Shown in pieces: positions 12,201 to 22,560 of a DNA stretch of 64,000 nt; the first letter of the stretch is position 1; each line of letters begins with the position of its first letter. Below the pieces are notes generated by a model that ran no database searches, was not told the origin of the DNA, and saw nothing but the letters and a program-made list of their open reading frames with translations. The translations under genes were made by a program, and so were the position numbers. Source of the DNA: Corydoras sp. C115 (Eukaryota; Chordata; Actinopteri; Siluriformes; Callichthyidae); contig JAFMOC010000059.1 of assembly GCA_019802505.1 (NCBI GenBank), positions 860,001-924,000 of the forward strand. Reading direction: 5' to 3'.

Positions 12201-15200
12201 TCACGTTTTCTTCTGTCTGTACACCTTCCTCCTCACCGTTCAGCATCACTCACTCGCTTCCCTTTCACTCAGAGCTCCTCTCGCTGATAAGGACCTCTGA
12301 GTGGTAAAGTGCTGGATATTCTGCAGTGCTTTGATTTTTTCTAATTAACCTCAGGGGCAGCTGACAGCACAGAACAGCCAACTAAGCACGGCCAAACGAT
12401 GGCGAGTTCAGATATTCAAAGTGGAAACCGGGAATGCCGATTTTTCCCATTCACTGGTTTTCACTCTGACAGAGATTGATTGGTAGGCGTTTAGCAAGCG
12501 TCGGCAGACTTTCAGTTATTTATTTATTTGCCTTTTTATGTCTGCTGTAAATGAGATGGGACAGATCTTTAACCTTAGAGAAGCTTTACAGAAAAGCTAT
12601 AACCTATTTAATCTCGTGTGCATTCAGCTATCACACAAGGCAACGTGGCACTTTCCTTCCCATGTTCCTCTTTTACAATAGAGCGACGATGCATTATTCA
12701 AGCACATGTGCAATGCTGTTTATAATTTTACTTAAAATGTATTGAATGTTGCACAGTGTACGCATCACTGGCAGTAGTTTCAATGATAATTAAATATGAT
12801 ATGCTTTATATTTAGTCATTTAGCAGATGCTTTTATATAAAGTGACTTTTAAACAATTGAGACAACACGAGTCAGTGGTTAATGTTGAACCTTTTATACT
12901 GTAGTATAATCAAACCTGATCATTATCCAATCTGGCTACAATGCCTAGTTTTTATTTAATTTTTTTGCAAGTGTTTTTGGAAGGGACGTGTTACGAGTCA
13001 CTTCCGAAGTCCAAAGACATTTAAGTTAGATCAATTAGAAATGCTAAACTGCTGTGTTTGCACGTCTGCTTTGTGATGGACCGACGACCTGTCCATGGTG
13101 TTTTTTTACATTTTACGTAGTCAGCAATGGCATGGGCTCGGAACTCCCCTCCAGATTGGTCAGAATGAGTAAAATAACTTTTACTGTTCACACTGAATGT
13201 ATTCAGATTAGATTGAGCTGTGAGTAAAGGTCATCATATCAAGTTTAATACATGGAATCTGCAAAACCTTCATCTGGAAGGAATTAAAATGAGATTTTTT
13301 TTTCTTGTGCAGGAATTGTGCACCTCACTTAGGTAACCATGGTGCTTGCTGAAGTTTTAAAATTATTTAATCAATTAATGCTAGGTCACGCTCACCCACA
13401 AGTAGATGTGGGTTAGGGTAACTTATCAGCCTGTACCCACTGTAGACATTCTAATTTGCCTGCACACATGGGGCACAGCCATTATTTGGACATCCTGTCT
13501 GAAAAATTGTTCTCCCCATAGCGCACAGATCAGCAGTCTGGATTTGGAGAGTCAGTGTTCAAAGAAAAATGTCAATCCTGCAATTGAACTTTTTTAATCA
13601 CTATAAAGCTACCAATCAGATGCTGAACTGGCAGAGAAAGCTCACAATTCCTTAATTATTTGCAATAAGGAATTATGAATCAACTTACTTTTATAACTTG
13701 CAATCAGAACTGTAGCTTAATCCAAAATATTTGTCATCAAGGACACTTTAAATAGAGCCTCTCTACTGGAATCCGATTTAAACATTTTGTTTATTTATTT
13801 TTTTCATTTTACGCATCAGTATCAGTCAGATAATTTCCACTATAAAGAGTCGTTAAACATAACATTAACACCTTTATGAACAATATGGTTCCTTGGTTAC
13901 TTCTTTTTCTATAATTAATTTTATTTAAAAAAAAATCCTTAAACCTTTAAAATAACTTTGTACAGTTCAAATTATATATACATTTTTTTTAGGAAATGTT
14001 AAATTCATATTGCATTTCATCCATGTGACTGTGTGTATGTAATATAATACTGTACAGTTAATGCACACCCACACCATACCATATAGATGAACTTTGTAGT
14101 TTTACAATAACAGACTGTAGTCCCATCTGTGTTCTTTGTTTTTTTTTAGTCTCCTGTTCTCTGTTCTTTATTGGTCAGGACCCCCCCCCCCAGAACTGAC
14201 AATAAACATCTCAGTGACACTGCTGGGATAGGAATAATGCACCAACCAAATAATAGCTGCTCTGTAGTGGTACTATTGGGGTCCTGACCATTAGAGAACA
14301 GAGTAAAGGAGACGTACACAGTGTGTACTGTAGTCCACACAGAGATGGACTACAGTCTGGAATTCTAGAAATACTGTCAGGCAAGTCATGAGGAATGCGT
14401 CCAAACTACTGATTATATGATATTCTATATGATATTTGATTTTCTATACACATATATTGAATGGTTGATCAAAATGTAATGCATTTTTTTTTTTTAATAA
14501 GTTGACTTATTGGCAATTTTATCACATCTTCATTGTCTCCAACTATAAAACAAAGTGAATACTCCAGGTTGGCAGAAATCTAATACACTATCACACCAGC
14601 GCAGGAGACCTGTGTTCCAGCAGGCCCTTCAGTCTGACCAGGTGTTATTATGCACAGCAGGCTATGCTTAATTGGGCTACGCTGAATAGTAAGCAGTGGA
14701 TGGGCACTGCCGGTGCACAGCAGTATCTACTGGTATTAAAGCCCAGGAGCCGTATTGCCAGGGAAATTTAATTGTTGCATCTACTTGATATTTCCTATGG
14801 ATCTGTCAGGAATTTTTTACTATACGTCCCATGTCTGAGAAAGCACAGCTGAGATGCTTATTGGGCAGGAGGAGAGCAACAGTAGGTGTACTGGTGCATG
14901 AATAACAGATTTGATTTAATTAGGGAGAAAAAGAAGGAAAATAGTAAAAGTACAGAAAAAATTCAAGTATTTTATTTGTCAGTCCACAATATAAAGTACA
15001 GTACAATATTTGTGCAATGAGACATCGTTCCCCAGGAACAAGGTGCTACACGTAACAGCTACTACACAATCAACATAAAGTGCACATGTGCAAACACAAG
15101 GATCACAATAAATACAGGACGATACCCAGTACAATAAACATTCACATTCACACATAATGGTATGAAGTAAACACTTAAACACTTACACAGTTAACAGAGT

Positions 15201-15590
15201 GAGTTTGTAAACAGCAACATTAAGTGGATAGATAACAGTGCAGGTTATACTGTATGTGGTATATATTGTGGTATGATATATTGTGATTGTACAGAGTGTA
15301 GGTACAGAGCCAATGAAATGAAGTTGGCATTTAAGACATGCAAAAATACAATGTTAGCACCCATGCCCATCCAAGAGAGAACGTTTCGGGTGCTGTGCAG
15401 ATACACGGACACGGATAGAACATAAAAACTCCACCCAGAATGGGATTTGAACCTTTAATAACTATTATTATTATTTGATCAGTATTGTATTCACTTGAAT
15501 TGCCTCTAATACTTCATCAGACTTTATATTCAGAACAAAAGTTAAATAAAGTCACTATATTATTAATTAATTCCAAATAAATGCTTTTAT

Positions 15591-15624
<34 letters not shown>

Positions 15625-17596
15625 TTACTGTCCATGGTCACACGTTGGTGTGACTAAAGCACAAGGACAAAATTAAATTTACTACCGAAACCATTTTACG
15701 GTGTTGATATATGTGCTTGGATAATATTGGCCTCCTGGTTTTTATAGCAGTGCTTCTCAATGTATTATTTATTGAGGGGTAAATGGCACAGTCTGTCAGT
15801 GTATTTACAACAGGAGGTGATAATTGATATATGGCATGCACTTTGCTCGCAGGATCCATGGCTCTGTGGACTGCCTGTCAGAATTGTCCTCCTCCCGACA
15901 CCATCACACCCTCACCGGTGAGCCCACATTAATCACCTGTCCACCTTCAGTTTCCCTGGAGAACCGGGATCCGCAGTGTAAACTCTGAACTTGTAGAGGA
16001 TGACCGTAATTGTGTTGGCAAATTAGGGTGATTATTGTGTGTGTGTGTGTGTGTGTGTGTGTACGTGATCCAGGCATCCGTCGCAGTTTCAGCACCACTA
16101 CAGCCATCGCAACACAGAGAGAGCCAAGTCGGAGGAATCAGACTAATCGGTAAAAGTCTCTTATTAATTTTGCAAATACATACAAATTGAGGTATAATGC
16201 TTTAAAAATTAGTGCTATACAGTATCACTCAAATGTTTGGACACGCCCCCTTCTTTCCCCTATTTCCCCTCACTTACCATATAGATGGACTTTGTAGTTT
16301 TACAATTACAGACCATCTGTTTTCTTCTTTTATTTTGTTAGTTCACTGTTTCTCTGTTCTCTATCAGTTAGGACTGCTGTGAGGGGGTTTTAGTGCAGCA
16401 GTGCTGCTGTATTTTCATTTCTCCACCTTAGTGACACTACTGGGATAGGAATAATGCACCAACCAAATAATACCTGCTCTGTGGTGGTACTATTGGGGTC
16501 CTGACCATTAGAGAACAGAGTAAACAAGGTGTACATAGTATATACTGTTGTCCATGCACATGGAATAGAGTCTGGAATTGTAGAACTACAAAGTCCACCT
16601 TTACTCTAAGTGGAATTGAGAACATGGGCGATAAGTGGAGCAAAAAGAAGATGTGTCCAAACTTTCCAAACATCCGGTCCTTGTATGCCCCACATGAGGT
16701 CAATGGGAAGTGTAATTTACATTGCCTACACTTTCGGAGTAGGGATATCGAGAGCTGTGATTTTCACCACACGCGCGCACGTTAATAAAATATTTACTAT
16801 ATGTTTGGCCCTCAACGACATTTCATGTAGACCCTTTGGGAGAATTAATTGCCCAGCTCTGTTCTAGGGTCAAAGATAAGACAAAGATAGCAAGGACACA
16901 CTGACACACCCTAAATCAAGCTGTGTGGTTGAGTTTACTACCAAACTACTTTTAAATTTGCTGTATTCATCAGCACACTACACATTTGCCCTTGTTTTTG
17001 GTTGTACTTATTGAGAAATGCTTGTTCTGGCATAATTTAGATTTTTGCACTTGGCTTATTTTCCGCATTGTAAAATATTCCGAATTATCGCGTTATATCG
17101 TCCAGCCCTATTCTGTATTACAAAGCTAATCGGATCCAGGCGATCAAGCCGCTGGCCAAATAGGCACGATATTAAAGTGTTTGTGGTTTGTACCTTTGTT
17201 TTTGTCCTGTTGTGCAGAAGCCATTCTTTAATCGCGCGCCAGCGTTGGCGCACACCCAGTTCTGGCTCAGCTGGATCCTCTGCTCGAGGGCTAAGCACTG
17301 TGGGTGGCCCTGTCGACTCCTTTGGCACAGACAGCGCTGTCAAATTGCACCTGGGCATGCAGGTCCTGCTTAGCAGCGCCAATGAGATGGGCACCATCCG
17401 CTACCTTGGCACAGCAGACTTCGCACCCGGCCTTTGGTTAGGTCTGGAGCTGCGCAGTCCCAAGGGGAGGAACGACGGTTCGGTTGGTGCTAGACGTTAC
17501 TTCAGCTGCCGGCCTGGCTACGGAGTCCTGGTGCGTCCCAGCAGAGTTACCTACCGTGGCATCAACGGAACCAAGCTGGTGGATGAAAGCAGCTAA
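2066..17596 (+). CDS. clip4: CLIP4, C-terminal part (six exons), CAP-Gly domain linker protein 4
   Basis: Joined exons 2066-2233, 2330-2467, 5666-5789, 15853-15917, 16074-16149 and 17218-17596 give one open frame of 315 residues ending in TAA. In order they encode a Ser/Arg-rich linker, a CAP-Gly domain starting GERVLVIGQRTG and containing GKNDGSVGG, a short Ser/Arg linker (RRSFSTT), and a final CAP-Gly domain (LGMQVLLSSANEMG, then GRNDGSVG) ending RVTYRGINGTKLVDESS. This arrangement and the C-terminus match vertebrate CLIP4, whose three CAP-Gly domains bind EB1-type or tubulin C-terminal motifs on microtubules. The N-terminal ankyrin repeats and first CAP-Gly domain lie left of the window. 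The last domain has Arg where the usual GKNDG motif has Lys. ALK follows tail to tail. The family call is firm; function in this species is inferred. Confidence 0.93.
2330..2467 (+). CDS. clip4: CLIP4 exon: first half of CAP-Gly 2
   Basis: The exon lies between AATTTCAG and G|GTTAGT and is 138 nt long. It encodes the run-in THNRTPSTGSSVSDSP and then the first CAP-Gly strand block, GERVLVIGQRTGVVRFHGKT, ending at FAPG. The phase joins exactly to the exon at 5666. Confidence 0.93.
2524..2858 (-). mobile_element. V-SINE, full length, 12 bp target duplication
   Basis: The element reads on the - strand, with its (ATGG)n tail at 2524 and tRNA-like head ending near 2856. aaattcgaggtc (2512-2523) and aaatttgaggtc (2859-2870) form a target duplication with one mismatch. 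It begins about 57 bp after the CLIP4 exon at 2330-2467. Confidence 0.87.
3300..3800 (-). pseudogene. Tc1/mariner transposase relic
   Basis: On the - strand a short frame reads HADPIHRRKHQQCEQHQHWT and then TEQWKKVAWSDES. The WKKVxWSDES motif carries the second catalytic Asp of Tc1-type transposases. Flanking DNA also matches this gene type but is broken by frameshifts. It is a dead DNA transposon in a CLIP4 intron. Confidence 0.72.
3895..4330 (+). mobile_element. Two adjacent V-SINE copies
   Basis: 3895-4135 is the body and (GGAT)n tail of one copy. 4144-4330 is the head and first half of another, starting GGGGGGCACAGTGGCTTAGT. Both are diverged. Confidence 0.75.
5113..5352. mobile_element. 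Palindromic MITE (AGTTTGGACACACC family), partial
   Basis: It starts with TGTCAAAAGTTTGAACACAC and holds GTAAAGATGGACTTCTACAA and CCCAGCAGTGTCAATGAGGT. The right arm is missing. Confidence 0.65.
5380..5441 (+). mobile_element. Conserved fish SINE tail
   Basis: GTCGCTTTGGATAAAAGCGT followed by CTGCTAAATG and (TAAATG)n is the well-known LINE-derived tail of fish SINEs. The head is missing and a MITE fragment lies to its left. Confidence 0.65.
5666..5789 (+). CDS. clip4: CLIP4 exon: second half of CAP-Gly 2
   Basis: The exon is bounded by CGCAG and CG|GTAGGT and is 124 nt long. It encodes LWLGVELDKPSGKNDGSVGG and then KYFSCPPKHGVFAPPSRVQR. It holds the diagnostic GKNDG motif that contacts acidic-aromatic tails of microtubule proteins. 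Confidence 0.95.
6199..6231. repeat. Poly(T) run
   Basis: About 33 consecutive T, just upstream of a V-SINE. Similar runs lie at 11042-11069 and 15594-15621. Confidence 0.9.
6248..6605 (+). mobile_element. V-SINE, full length
   Basis: It starts at AATAGGTGGCTTAGTGGTTA, has the B box at 6300 and the usual body. It is preceded by a long poly(T) (6199-6231). It lies in the large CLIP4 intron. Confidence 0.85.
6908..7152 (+). mobile_element. V-SINE, degraded
   Basis: A weak head (CTGGTTAGCACGACTGGTAT), then the body GGGTGGAGTTTCCATG and the 3' part ending at GATTAAGCAGAA. Internal deletions are present. Confidence 0.65.
7938..8058. mobile_element. Palindromic MITE, one arm
   Basis: GATGGACTACAGTCTGGAAT to GTGCCCAAACTTTTGACTGG forms one terminal arm of the family. 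Confidence 0.65.
8755..9506. mobile_element. Palindromic DNA element with CACTTTATTAGG ends
   Basis: The left end TACCGGCCACTTTATTAGGT and the right end GGCCTAATAAAGTGGCCAGT are inverted repeats about 750 bp apart. An inverted inner pair (ACTGTAATCCATCTG and its like) is also seen. No transposase frame is present. A lone end lies at 44360-44392. Confidence 0.7.
10561..10625 (-). mobile_element. tRNA-derived SINE head fragment
   Basis: On the - strand it reads GTGGTAGCTCAGTGGCTAGA, with an anticodon-like stem and CTGAAGGTTTTGAGTTGGAT. It is a SINE head rather than a tRNA gene, because no cloverleaf closes. Confidence 0.5.
11140..11310 (+). pseudogene. Tc1-like transposase 3' relic
   Basis: GCCTGACCTCGCAAATCCTC and CTTCCCAGAAGTATAAAGGC resemble the end of Tc1-type transposase genes. 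A GGAATTGGAACATC phrase is duplicated at 11163 and 11194. No intact frame remains. Confidence 0.5.
11462..11920 (+). mobile_element. hAT-like non-autonomous DNA transposon
   Basis: It starts CAGTGGTATGAAAAAGTGTT and contains CACTCTTAAATGTTTCAGATC, an inverted copy of which (GATCAGAAACATTTAAGAGTG) lies at 11850-11870. The ends and content match a common fish hAT-type family; the class is from memory, not a search. Confidence 0.55.
14077..14410. mobile_element. Palindromic MITE, internally deleted
   Basis: Both arms are present (ATATAGATGAACTTTGTAGT on the left, GATGGACTACAGTCTGGAAT on the right), with a shortened centre and a poly(C) run. Confidence 0.68.
15358..15455 (-). mobile_element. V-SINE fragment
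   Basis: The sequence CCCATGCCCATCCAAGAGAG and the following CACCCAGAATGGGATTTGAA match minus-strand V-SINE parts with an internal deletion. Confidence 0.6.
15853..15917 (+). CDS. clip4: CLIP4 small linker exon 1
   Basis: This 65 nt exon lies between CTCGCAG and CCG|GTGAGC. It encodes IHGSVDCLSELSSSRHHH, the linker just after CAP-Gly 2. It resembles the human linker (a G-S-x-D-x-L-S-E pattern), and both phases fit its neighbours. Confidence 0.88.
16033..16062. repeat. (GT)n before a CLIP4 exon
   Basis: About 13 GT units lie just upstream of the acceptor at 16073. Confidence 0.92.
16074..16149 (+). CDS. clip4: CLIP4 small linker exon 2
   Basis: This 76 nt exon lies between GATCCAG and TCG|GTAAAA. 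It encodes a basic Ser-rich linker, IRRSFSTTTAIATQREPSRR, and the RRSFSTT element matches other vertebrate CLIP4 proteins. A (GT)n run ends about 12 nt before the acceptor, where a polypyrimidine tract would normally be. Confidence 0.88.
16219..16667. mobile_element. Palindromic MITE, nearly complete
   Basis: The inverted ends are CTCAAATGTTTGGACACGCC and GATGTGTCCAAACTTT. The inner arms ATGGACTTTGTAGTTTTAC and GTAGAACTACAAAGTCCA can pair. It sits in the last CLIP4 intron, about 550 bp before the terminal exon. Confidence 0.72.
17218..17596 (+). CDS. clip4: CLIP4 terminal coding exon: linker and CAP-Gly 3
   Basis: The exon starts after TTGTGCAG and reads to TAA at 17594-17596 (379 nt). It encodes a Ser/Gly linker, then CAP-Gly 3: LGMQVLLSSANEMGTIRYLG, FAPGLWLGLELRSPKGRNDG, and the closing RVTYRGINGTKLVDESS. 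The open frame continues leftward into the intron to 17045, but that part is not coding because the acceptor and phase fit at 17218. Confidence 0.95.
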
Positions 17597-18250
17597 GACT
17601 GGTGTAATATCATCCGCTTCCATCTGTTTTGCCTCTTTAATGTGCTCTCGTTTCAGCTTGTAACAAATGAGCATCAACCTGCTTAGATCAACAGATGTAC
17701 CAGAGCACGACATGAAGCACTTTGAACACCAATCTCGGACTTTTCTGTACGATAAGGTCAGTGGTTAGTTTGTCACAAGAGGTCGTTTAGTCTATAAGTT
17801 TGGTTTATTTATTGGCACTGTATGAAAAGTTCTTCCGAACTGCAGTTGTGCTGTTTTTTTTTGCAAGCTGTCTTTTCCCTCTGCGTCTATTATGAAAGCA
17901 GTAGCAATTTGTATGCACTTTAAAAACATCAACACGGTTTATAACAGGCCTTCGGTAAACAGAGTCGCTCAAGTCCTGAAAGATTTCACAAGATGAACAA
18001 TGTTTTCACCTTGTGATTCGCCCCCTTTTGTAGTTTGCTGTGCCAAAATAATTCTTTTTATCCTGTTGAGAGAATATCACTGAATATAATGGCACTTTAA
18101 TACTGTGGAAATGCATTCCTTCATAAGTGTGTCGGAATAATGATTTAGCTTCTTCGAAAAAGAAAAGCTGGTACTCACAGCCCTATTTAGTGTTCCTATT
18201 TTAGCTGTCTTTGTTAGTTCCGCTGTAATAAAAATCTTGCCAGATGAAAA
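17597..18250 (+). other. clip4: CLIP4 3' UTR (probable)
   Basis: The sequence after the CLIP4 stop is unique, has no long frame, and runs to an AATAAA signal at 18227. A second AATAAA lies at 18395. The right edge is inferred from the first signal, with cleavage expected 10-25 nt downstream. Confidence 0.65.
18227..18232 (+). terminator. CLIP4 poly(A) signal AATAAA
   Basis: A canonical AATAAA lies about 630 nt after the CLIP4 stop codon, in the sequence CTGTAATAAAAATC. A GT-rich stretch (GCCTGTGCCGTGTTCG) follows at about 18262. Confidence 0.6.
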
Positions 18251-18450
18251 AGTCTCACTGAAGCCTGTGCCGTGTTCGAATCGCTGAATTCATTATCGCT
18301 CGTCAGTCGTGCTTCTGAAAAGTAGCTCTCCTGTTCGAAATAGACCGAACCTGAAGTCTAAAGGACGCTCGGTGTGTGTGAGGGGAACTTAATGAATAAA
18401 AACTAAAAACTACAGTACTGTAATGGTTAAAAACTATAGTACTATAAAAC

Positions 18451-18903
18451 TATTTCCTCCACTTATAGATATATAGATGGACTTTGTAGTTTTTACAATT
18501 ACAGACTGTAGTCCATCTGTGGTCTTTGTTTTTGTTAGTCCCCTGTTGGTTCTCAGGAGCATCACAGAACAGGTATCATTTGGGTGGTGGATGGTTTATT
18601 GTCAGTTCTGCAGTGACACTGATGTGGTGAGGGGGGGGGGGGTAGTGCAGCAGTGCTGCTGTAGTTTCATTTAAACACCTCCGTGACACTGCTGGGATAG
18701 GACTAATGCACCCACCAAATAATACCCGCTCTCTGTGGTGGTACCATTGGGGTCCTGACCATTAGAACAGAGTAAAAGACGTATACAGTATGTACTGTAT
18801 TCCACAAACAGTTGGCTACAGTCTGGAATTATAGAACTTCAAAGTCAATCTTTACAGTAAGTGGAGCTGAGAACAGGCGTGTCCAAACTTTTGACTTGTT
18901 CTG
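18451..18903. mobile_element. Palindromic MITE just after CLIP4
   Basis: It has the same inner arms and right end (GCGTGTCCAAACTTTTGACT); the left terminal phrase is lost. It starts about 200 bp past the CLIP4 poly(A) signal. Confidence 0.7.
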
Positions 18904-19075
18904 TGTTTTATTGATGTCATGTTTGTAATTTGTTATGTTTTGTTTAACATTATTTTTCTCCAGTGAGCTGGAAAGAAAAGCTGTTTTCAAAAGAGACAGA
19001 AAAAAAGGTGTGCAGAGACAAAATCAAATAAACAAATGAAATGCATACAACTTTTCGTTTGTCAGTCAGAAGCAA

Positions 19076-19077
<2 letters not shown>

Positions 19078-19128
<51 letters not shown>
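19078..19128. repeat. (CA)n microsatellite
   Basis: About 25 CA units in the intergenic region. Confidence 0.95.
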
Positions 19129-19129
<1 letters not shown>

Positions 19130-19634
19130 CCAAACACACAGATACACATGAATACACTGCCTGGCTAAAAAAGAAGGCCGTTTTGAAAGTGTTTAGACCT
19201 GAGCTTTCTGCAGTTGATGAAGTTGTGGCTTGGTGATGTCATGTGCCGATAAAATAAGCGCACTGGATGAGCAGCTTCATCCCATGAATGGATTTTCTTT
19301 TCCCTGAGGGCGTGGACACATTCCAAGACATTAATGTCAAGAGCTATTGGGCTCAGATTCTCGTTTTCTCACCTGAATTGTCCTGAATCTTGGAAGATGT
19401 TGTTCATGTTTAAGAGTTGGAGAGTTCTCATCAGCTCTGGATTTAAATAAATGTGGTGATATCGCACGCTTGAGTACTGATTGACCTGTTGACATTTTCT
19501 CTTATATGCCATAAGGCTTTCTAACGTAAAGTTACAAAATTCATATTTTAACTATTTCTATATTAACTTATTTAAAAGCTCATCATCATAAAGCTTTTTT
19601 CACTTCTCTAAATGAAACTCATACTCATCTCATT

Positions 19635-19840
19635 ATCTTCTGTTTAATCCTCAACTAGAGTCGCAAGGAGGTTTCCCATCCCCGTCCAGGGGAGAATGTT
19701 TCGGGCACTGGGCAGATACACAATGGACAGGGCATCAATCTATCAATGGCACACACGGTATATATGTGTGTGTATATAAAATGTTTTTAGCTTGTGGGAG
19801 GAAACCGGAGAACACGGAAAAAACTCACACAGATGATCTT
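19635..19840 (-). mobile_element. V-SINE, diverged and head-truncated
   Basis: It contains TTATCTTCTGTTTAATCCTC, GGGGAGAATGTTTCGGGC and GTGGGAGGAAACCGGAGAAC in minus orientation, with a (GT)n insertion in the middle. Confidence 0.65.
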
Positions 19841-19844
19841 TTTT

Positions 19845-19990
19845 TTTTTTTTAACAATTGTACATTGTCTCAGCTTTGGAATGTTCTGAATGTGAACCTC
19901 CAAAGATTAAGCTGACGCAACAGTGGCAAGTAAAACTTCCTTGTTGTTTTGGTTTTAATGGAAGAAATCTTGTGAGGACCGAGCCTCATG
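19845..19990 (+). repeat. Dispersed repeat, diverged copy
   Basis: CAACAGTGGCAAGTAAAACTTCC and GAAATCTTGTGAGGACCGAGC identify it with the copies at 37750 and 47228. Confidence 0.5.
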
Positions 19991-20447
19991 AAGTTTTGTT
20001 ATAAGCAGATGTGCACATGATAGTTTTGGTCCGGTTCTCAGAGACGCACATGAAAATGTTTGCTAAAAATTGCAAATACTTGTTTTTCACTTCGTTTCAG
20101 TCTGACATTTTTTAAGTAAATTCTTGATGGCGTGTGTTTCTTAGGTACGCTAATAAATCGATGGAGATATTAAAACCAGGCGAAACATAAGAAAAAACAA
20201 AAAGTTTTACAGTAAACTCTCTGAAACGCAACCTGTATGTTACTGCAGCCTGAAAATGGCAAACATGATGGAGCGCAAACTCACTTCACGTTTATAAATT
20301 ATACTGCACATCGTTAATTTTGACCACGCATGTGCATGACTTCTGTGCATCCCTGGTTATAACATCTTATGAGTGTGATTATAGAAATCCTTATGCATTA
20401 ACATAGGCTTTTTTTCAAATGTAATAAAGCATTATTAATGCACTCAT

Positions 20448-20818
20448 GTGGCACGGTGGTTTAGTGGTTAGCACGTTCGCCTCTCAGCACTAGGGATTCC
20501 CGGTTCGAATCCCAATCTGGGTGGAGTTTCCATGTTCTCCCCATGTCTGTGTGGGTTTCCTCCGGGTTCTCCGGTTTCCTCCCACAGTCCAAAAACATGG
20601 ATCAAGTCAATTGAGTTCTCCAAATTGCCCCATATAGAGTGTGTGTGTGTGTGTGTGTGTGTGAGTGAGTGAGTGATTGTGTGCCCAGCGATAGATTGGC
20701 ACCCTGTCCTGGGTGTATCTGCTCAGTGCCTGAAACGTTCTCCCCTGGATGGGCATGGGGAACCCCACCGTGACCCTAATAGAGGATAAAGCGGAAGATA
20801 ATGAATGAATGAATGAAT
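20448..20818 (+). mobile_element. V-SINE, full length, with 11 bp target duplication
   Basis: The tRNA-like head shows an A box (GTGGTTTAGTGGTTAGCACG) and a B box (GGTTCGAATCCC). The V-SINE-type body (TTTCCTCCCACAGTCCAAAA) and tail (GATAATGAATGAATGAATGA) follow. aatgcactcat flanks both ends (20437-20447 and 20819-20829). It is inserted inside an AT-rich repeat. Confidence 0.88.
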
Positions 20819-21479
20819 AATGCACTCATACTGCATTATGAATACAGGATTCATAGTGCATTACCCAAAAAAATTGAAAGTGTTTGCGTTGTGTAAGCCC
20901 CTAACACTCTGCAACCATGAGGTTCAGGTCTAAACTTTTACTTTCTTTACTTAATTCTTCAGGCATTTAGATGTTGATTTGTTGCTCTGCTTGGGGCAAT
21001 CGCGCCGTGCCGTGACCCAATTTTGGCTCGGAGTAAACATTTATTGTTCTCACAGAGGGCTGTTAGTCATGGAGCTCGTGCGCTTTACTTTAAATTGCTA
21101 AAAAGGTAAACAATTTGACATCGGATTGAATTTGCAGAGCCACCGACTCCTGGGAAGCTCGGCGACCGTCCCACAGGCTGTCCATCTGTGAACAAGACTT
21201 TTCGATGTAGCAGTGTTTCGCGTTAAGGGACTGCCATATAACTCAAACCGCAGAACTTGGTTCTCTGAGGTCATGATTGCTGTCTTTATGTCTTCTCTTT
21301 TTTTTAAATCATGTGGCCTCGTGATCCTCAGAGCTCTAAAGTCCAGAGGTTTTTACTTTTTAGACTTAGTCGTCCATTCACACCCACATCCACCATAATA
21401 CCACCTGACTGCCAAAGATGCTCCATTATGGAAATTGGATGGATCTTCATCTCAATCACTTTATGTAACTTTTTTTAAT

Positions 21480-22560
21480 GCATCATAATCATAGACAATT
21501 TTTATACCAATTTGATATAAGGCTTTATGATCTCTGATATAAGATGATTACACTTTAAGCTTACTTAAACTCTGTAAAGAGCACTTATAAGCTTTAATCG
21601 TCATTATGTACTAGTATGTTTGCAGTTTTTTGATGACAACACTTTACGTTATGCCTGTAAAGAGAACATACTGTATAAGTTTTATAAACAGCTATGAGCA
21701 CTTATAAAGTCCTTTTTAGAAAAATCGTTCATTAAACACAAACTATGTATGTAGGATCTTTTAAAGAGGTAGTTGATGACAACACTTTATTTTAATTTAA
21801 TGAGATCTTTAAGCTTTTCTAAACAGTTATGAGCACTTTCAAATTCATTTTCAGGAAAAGCGTTTGTTAAACACAAACGTAAAGACTTTATGTTGCTGGT
21901 CCTTATAAGTTGATGAGTTAAACTATACTTTATAATGCATGCTGTCATTGTGTCACAAAGACTTATACCTTGTTCTAATAACACTTTATGAGTGTGGTTA
22001 TGTAAATCTATAGACATTAACAAAGGCTTATGGCAAGTATTATAAAGCATTATGAATACCAGTTTTAGGTAACGTGTTCATTGACGTGTTGAGATCAGTA
22101 TCATAAAGCCTTATGTTTATTTTATAGAAATCCCTTCTTTGGTAATGACTCTGTAAGTGCTCATAACTGTTTATAAAAGCTTATAAGCTGTCGTTACAGA
22201 CATTAGGTAAAGTGTTGTCATTTATTAATTCTATGCAAAGGATTGCATCAATATTAGTACATATGATTTATAAAGGATAAGAAATGCTCTTTTCAAACAT
22301 TATGTAAAGAGTAATCATCGTGGACATCTAAACATCAAAGTACATATAATCATTATAACAAATTGTGTAATGAAGTCTACTTTCATATGGTTATAACATT
22401 TTATGATTAATTATGAACATGTATGCAAATATGCACATTAACAGGTCTATAACAAATATGAATGCTCTTAGAATGCATTATGAAACTGGAGTCATAGAAC
22501 ATTTTATTAGCTTTCTTGAGGGTGTTTTCTGTATAAGTTAGGGTTATGATTACACTTACT
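21480..22560. repeat. AT-rich TTATAA inverted-repeat family, block 1
   Basis: Phrases such as ATGAGCACTTATAAAGTCC and their complements (AAGTGCTCATAACTGTTTAT at 22150) recur in both orientations, with many TTATAA, CATTATGAATAC and CTTTATGA words. A short solo piece around the V-SINE at 20390-20880 belongs to the same family. No frame longer than chance. Confidence 0.6.

Larger units (their letters stand above)
5790..15852. other. CLIP4 large intron (10 kb), repeat-filled
   Basis: No exon is apparent between the CAP-Gly 2 exon and the linker exon. Listed separately are two V-SINEs, several palindromic MITE copies, a 750 bp palindromic element at 8755, Tc1 and hAT-like relics at 11140-11920, and long poly(T) runs at 6199, 11044 and 15594. 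The remaining unique stretches (about 7160-7930, 9510-10560, 11930-14070 and 14410-15355) show no coding signal. Confidence 0.6.

Noticed and set aside
17045..17217. Open frame upstream of the last CLIP4 exon
   Set aside because: It runs through an intron. The TTGTGCAG acceptor at 17217 and the phase of the preceding exon set the true start at 17218.
20448..20520. tRNA gene
   Set aside because: A and B boxes are clear, but the sequence continues into a SINE body and is repeated more than 20 times; no proper cloverleaf forms.
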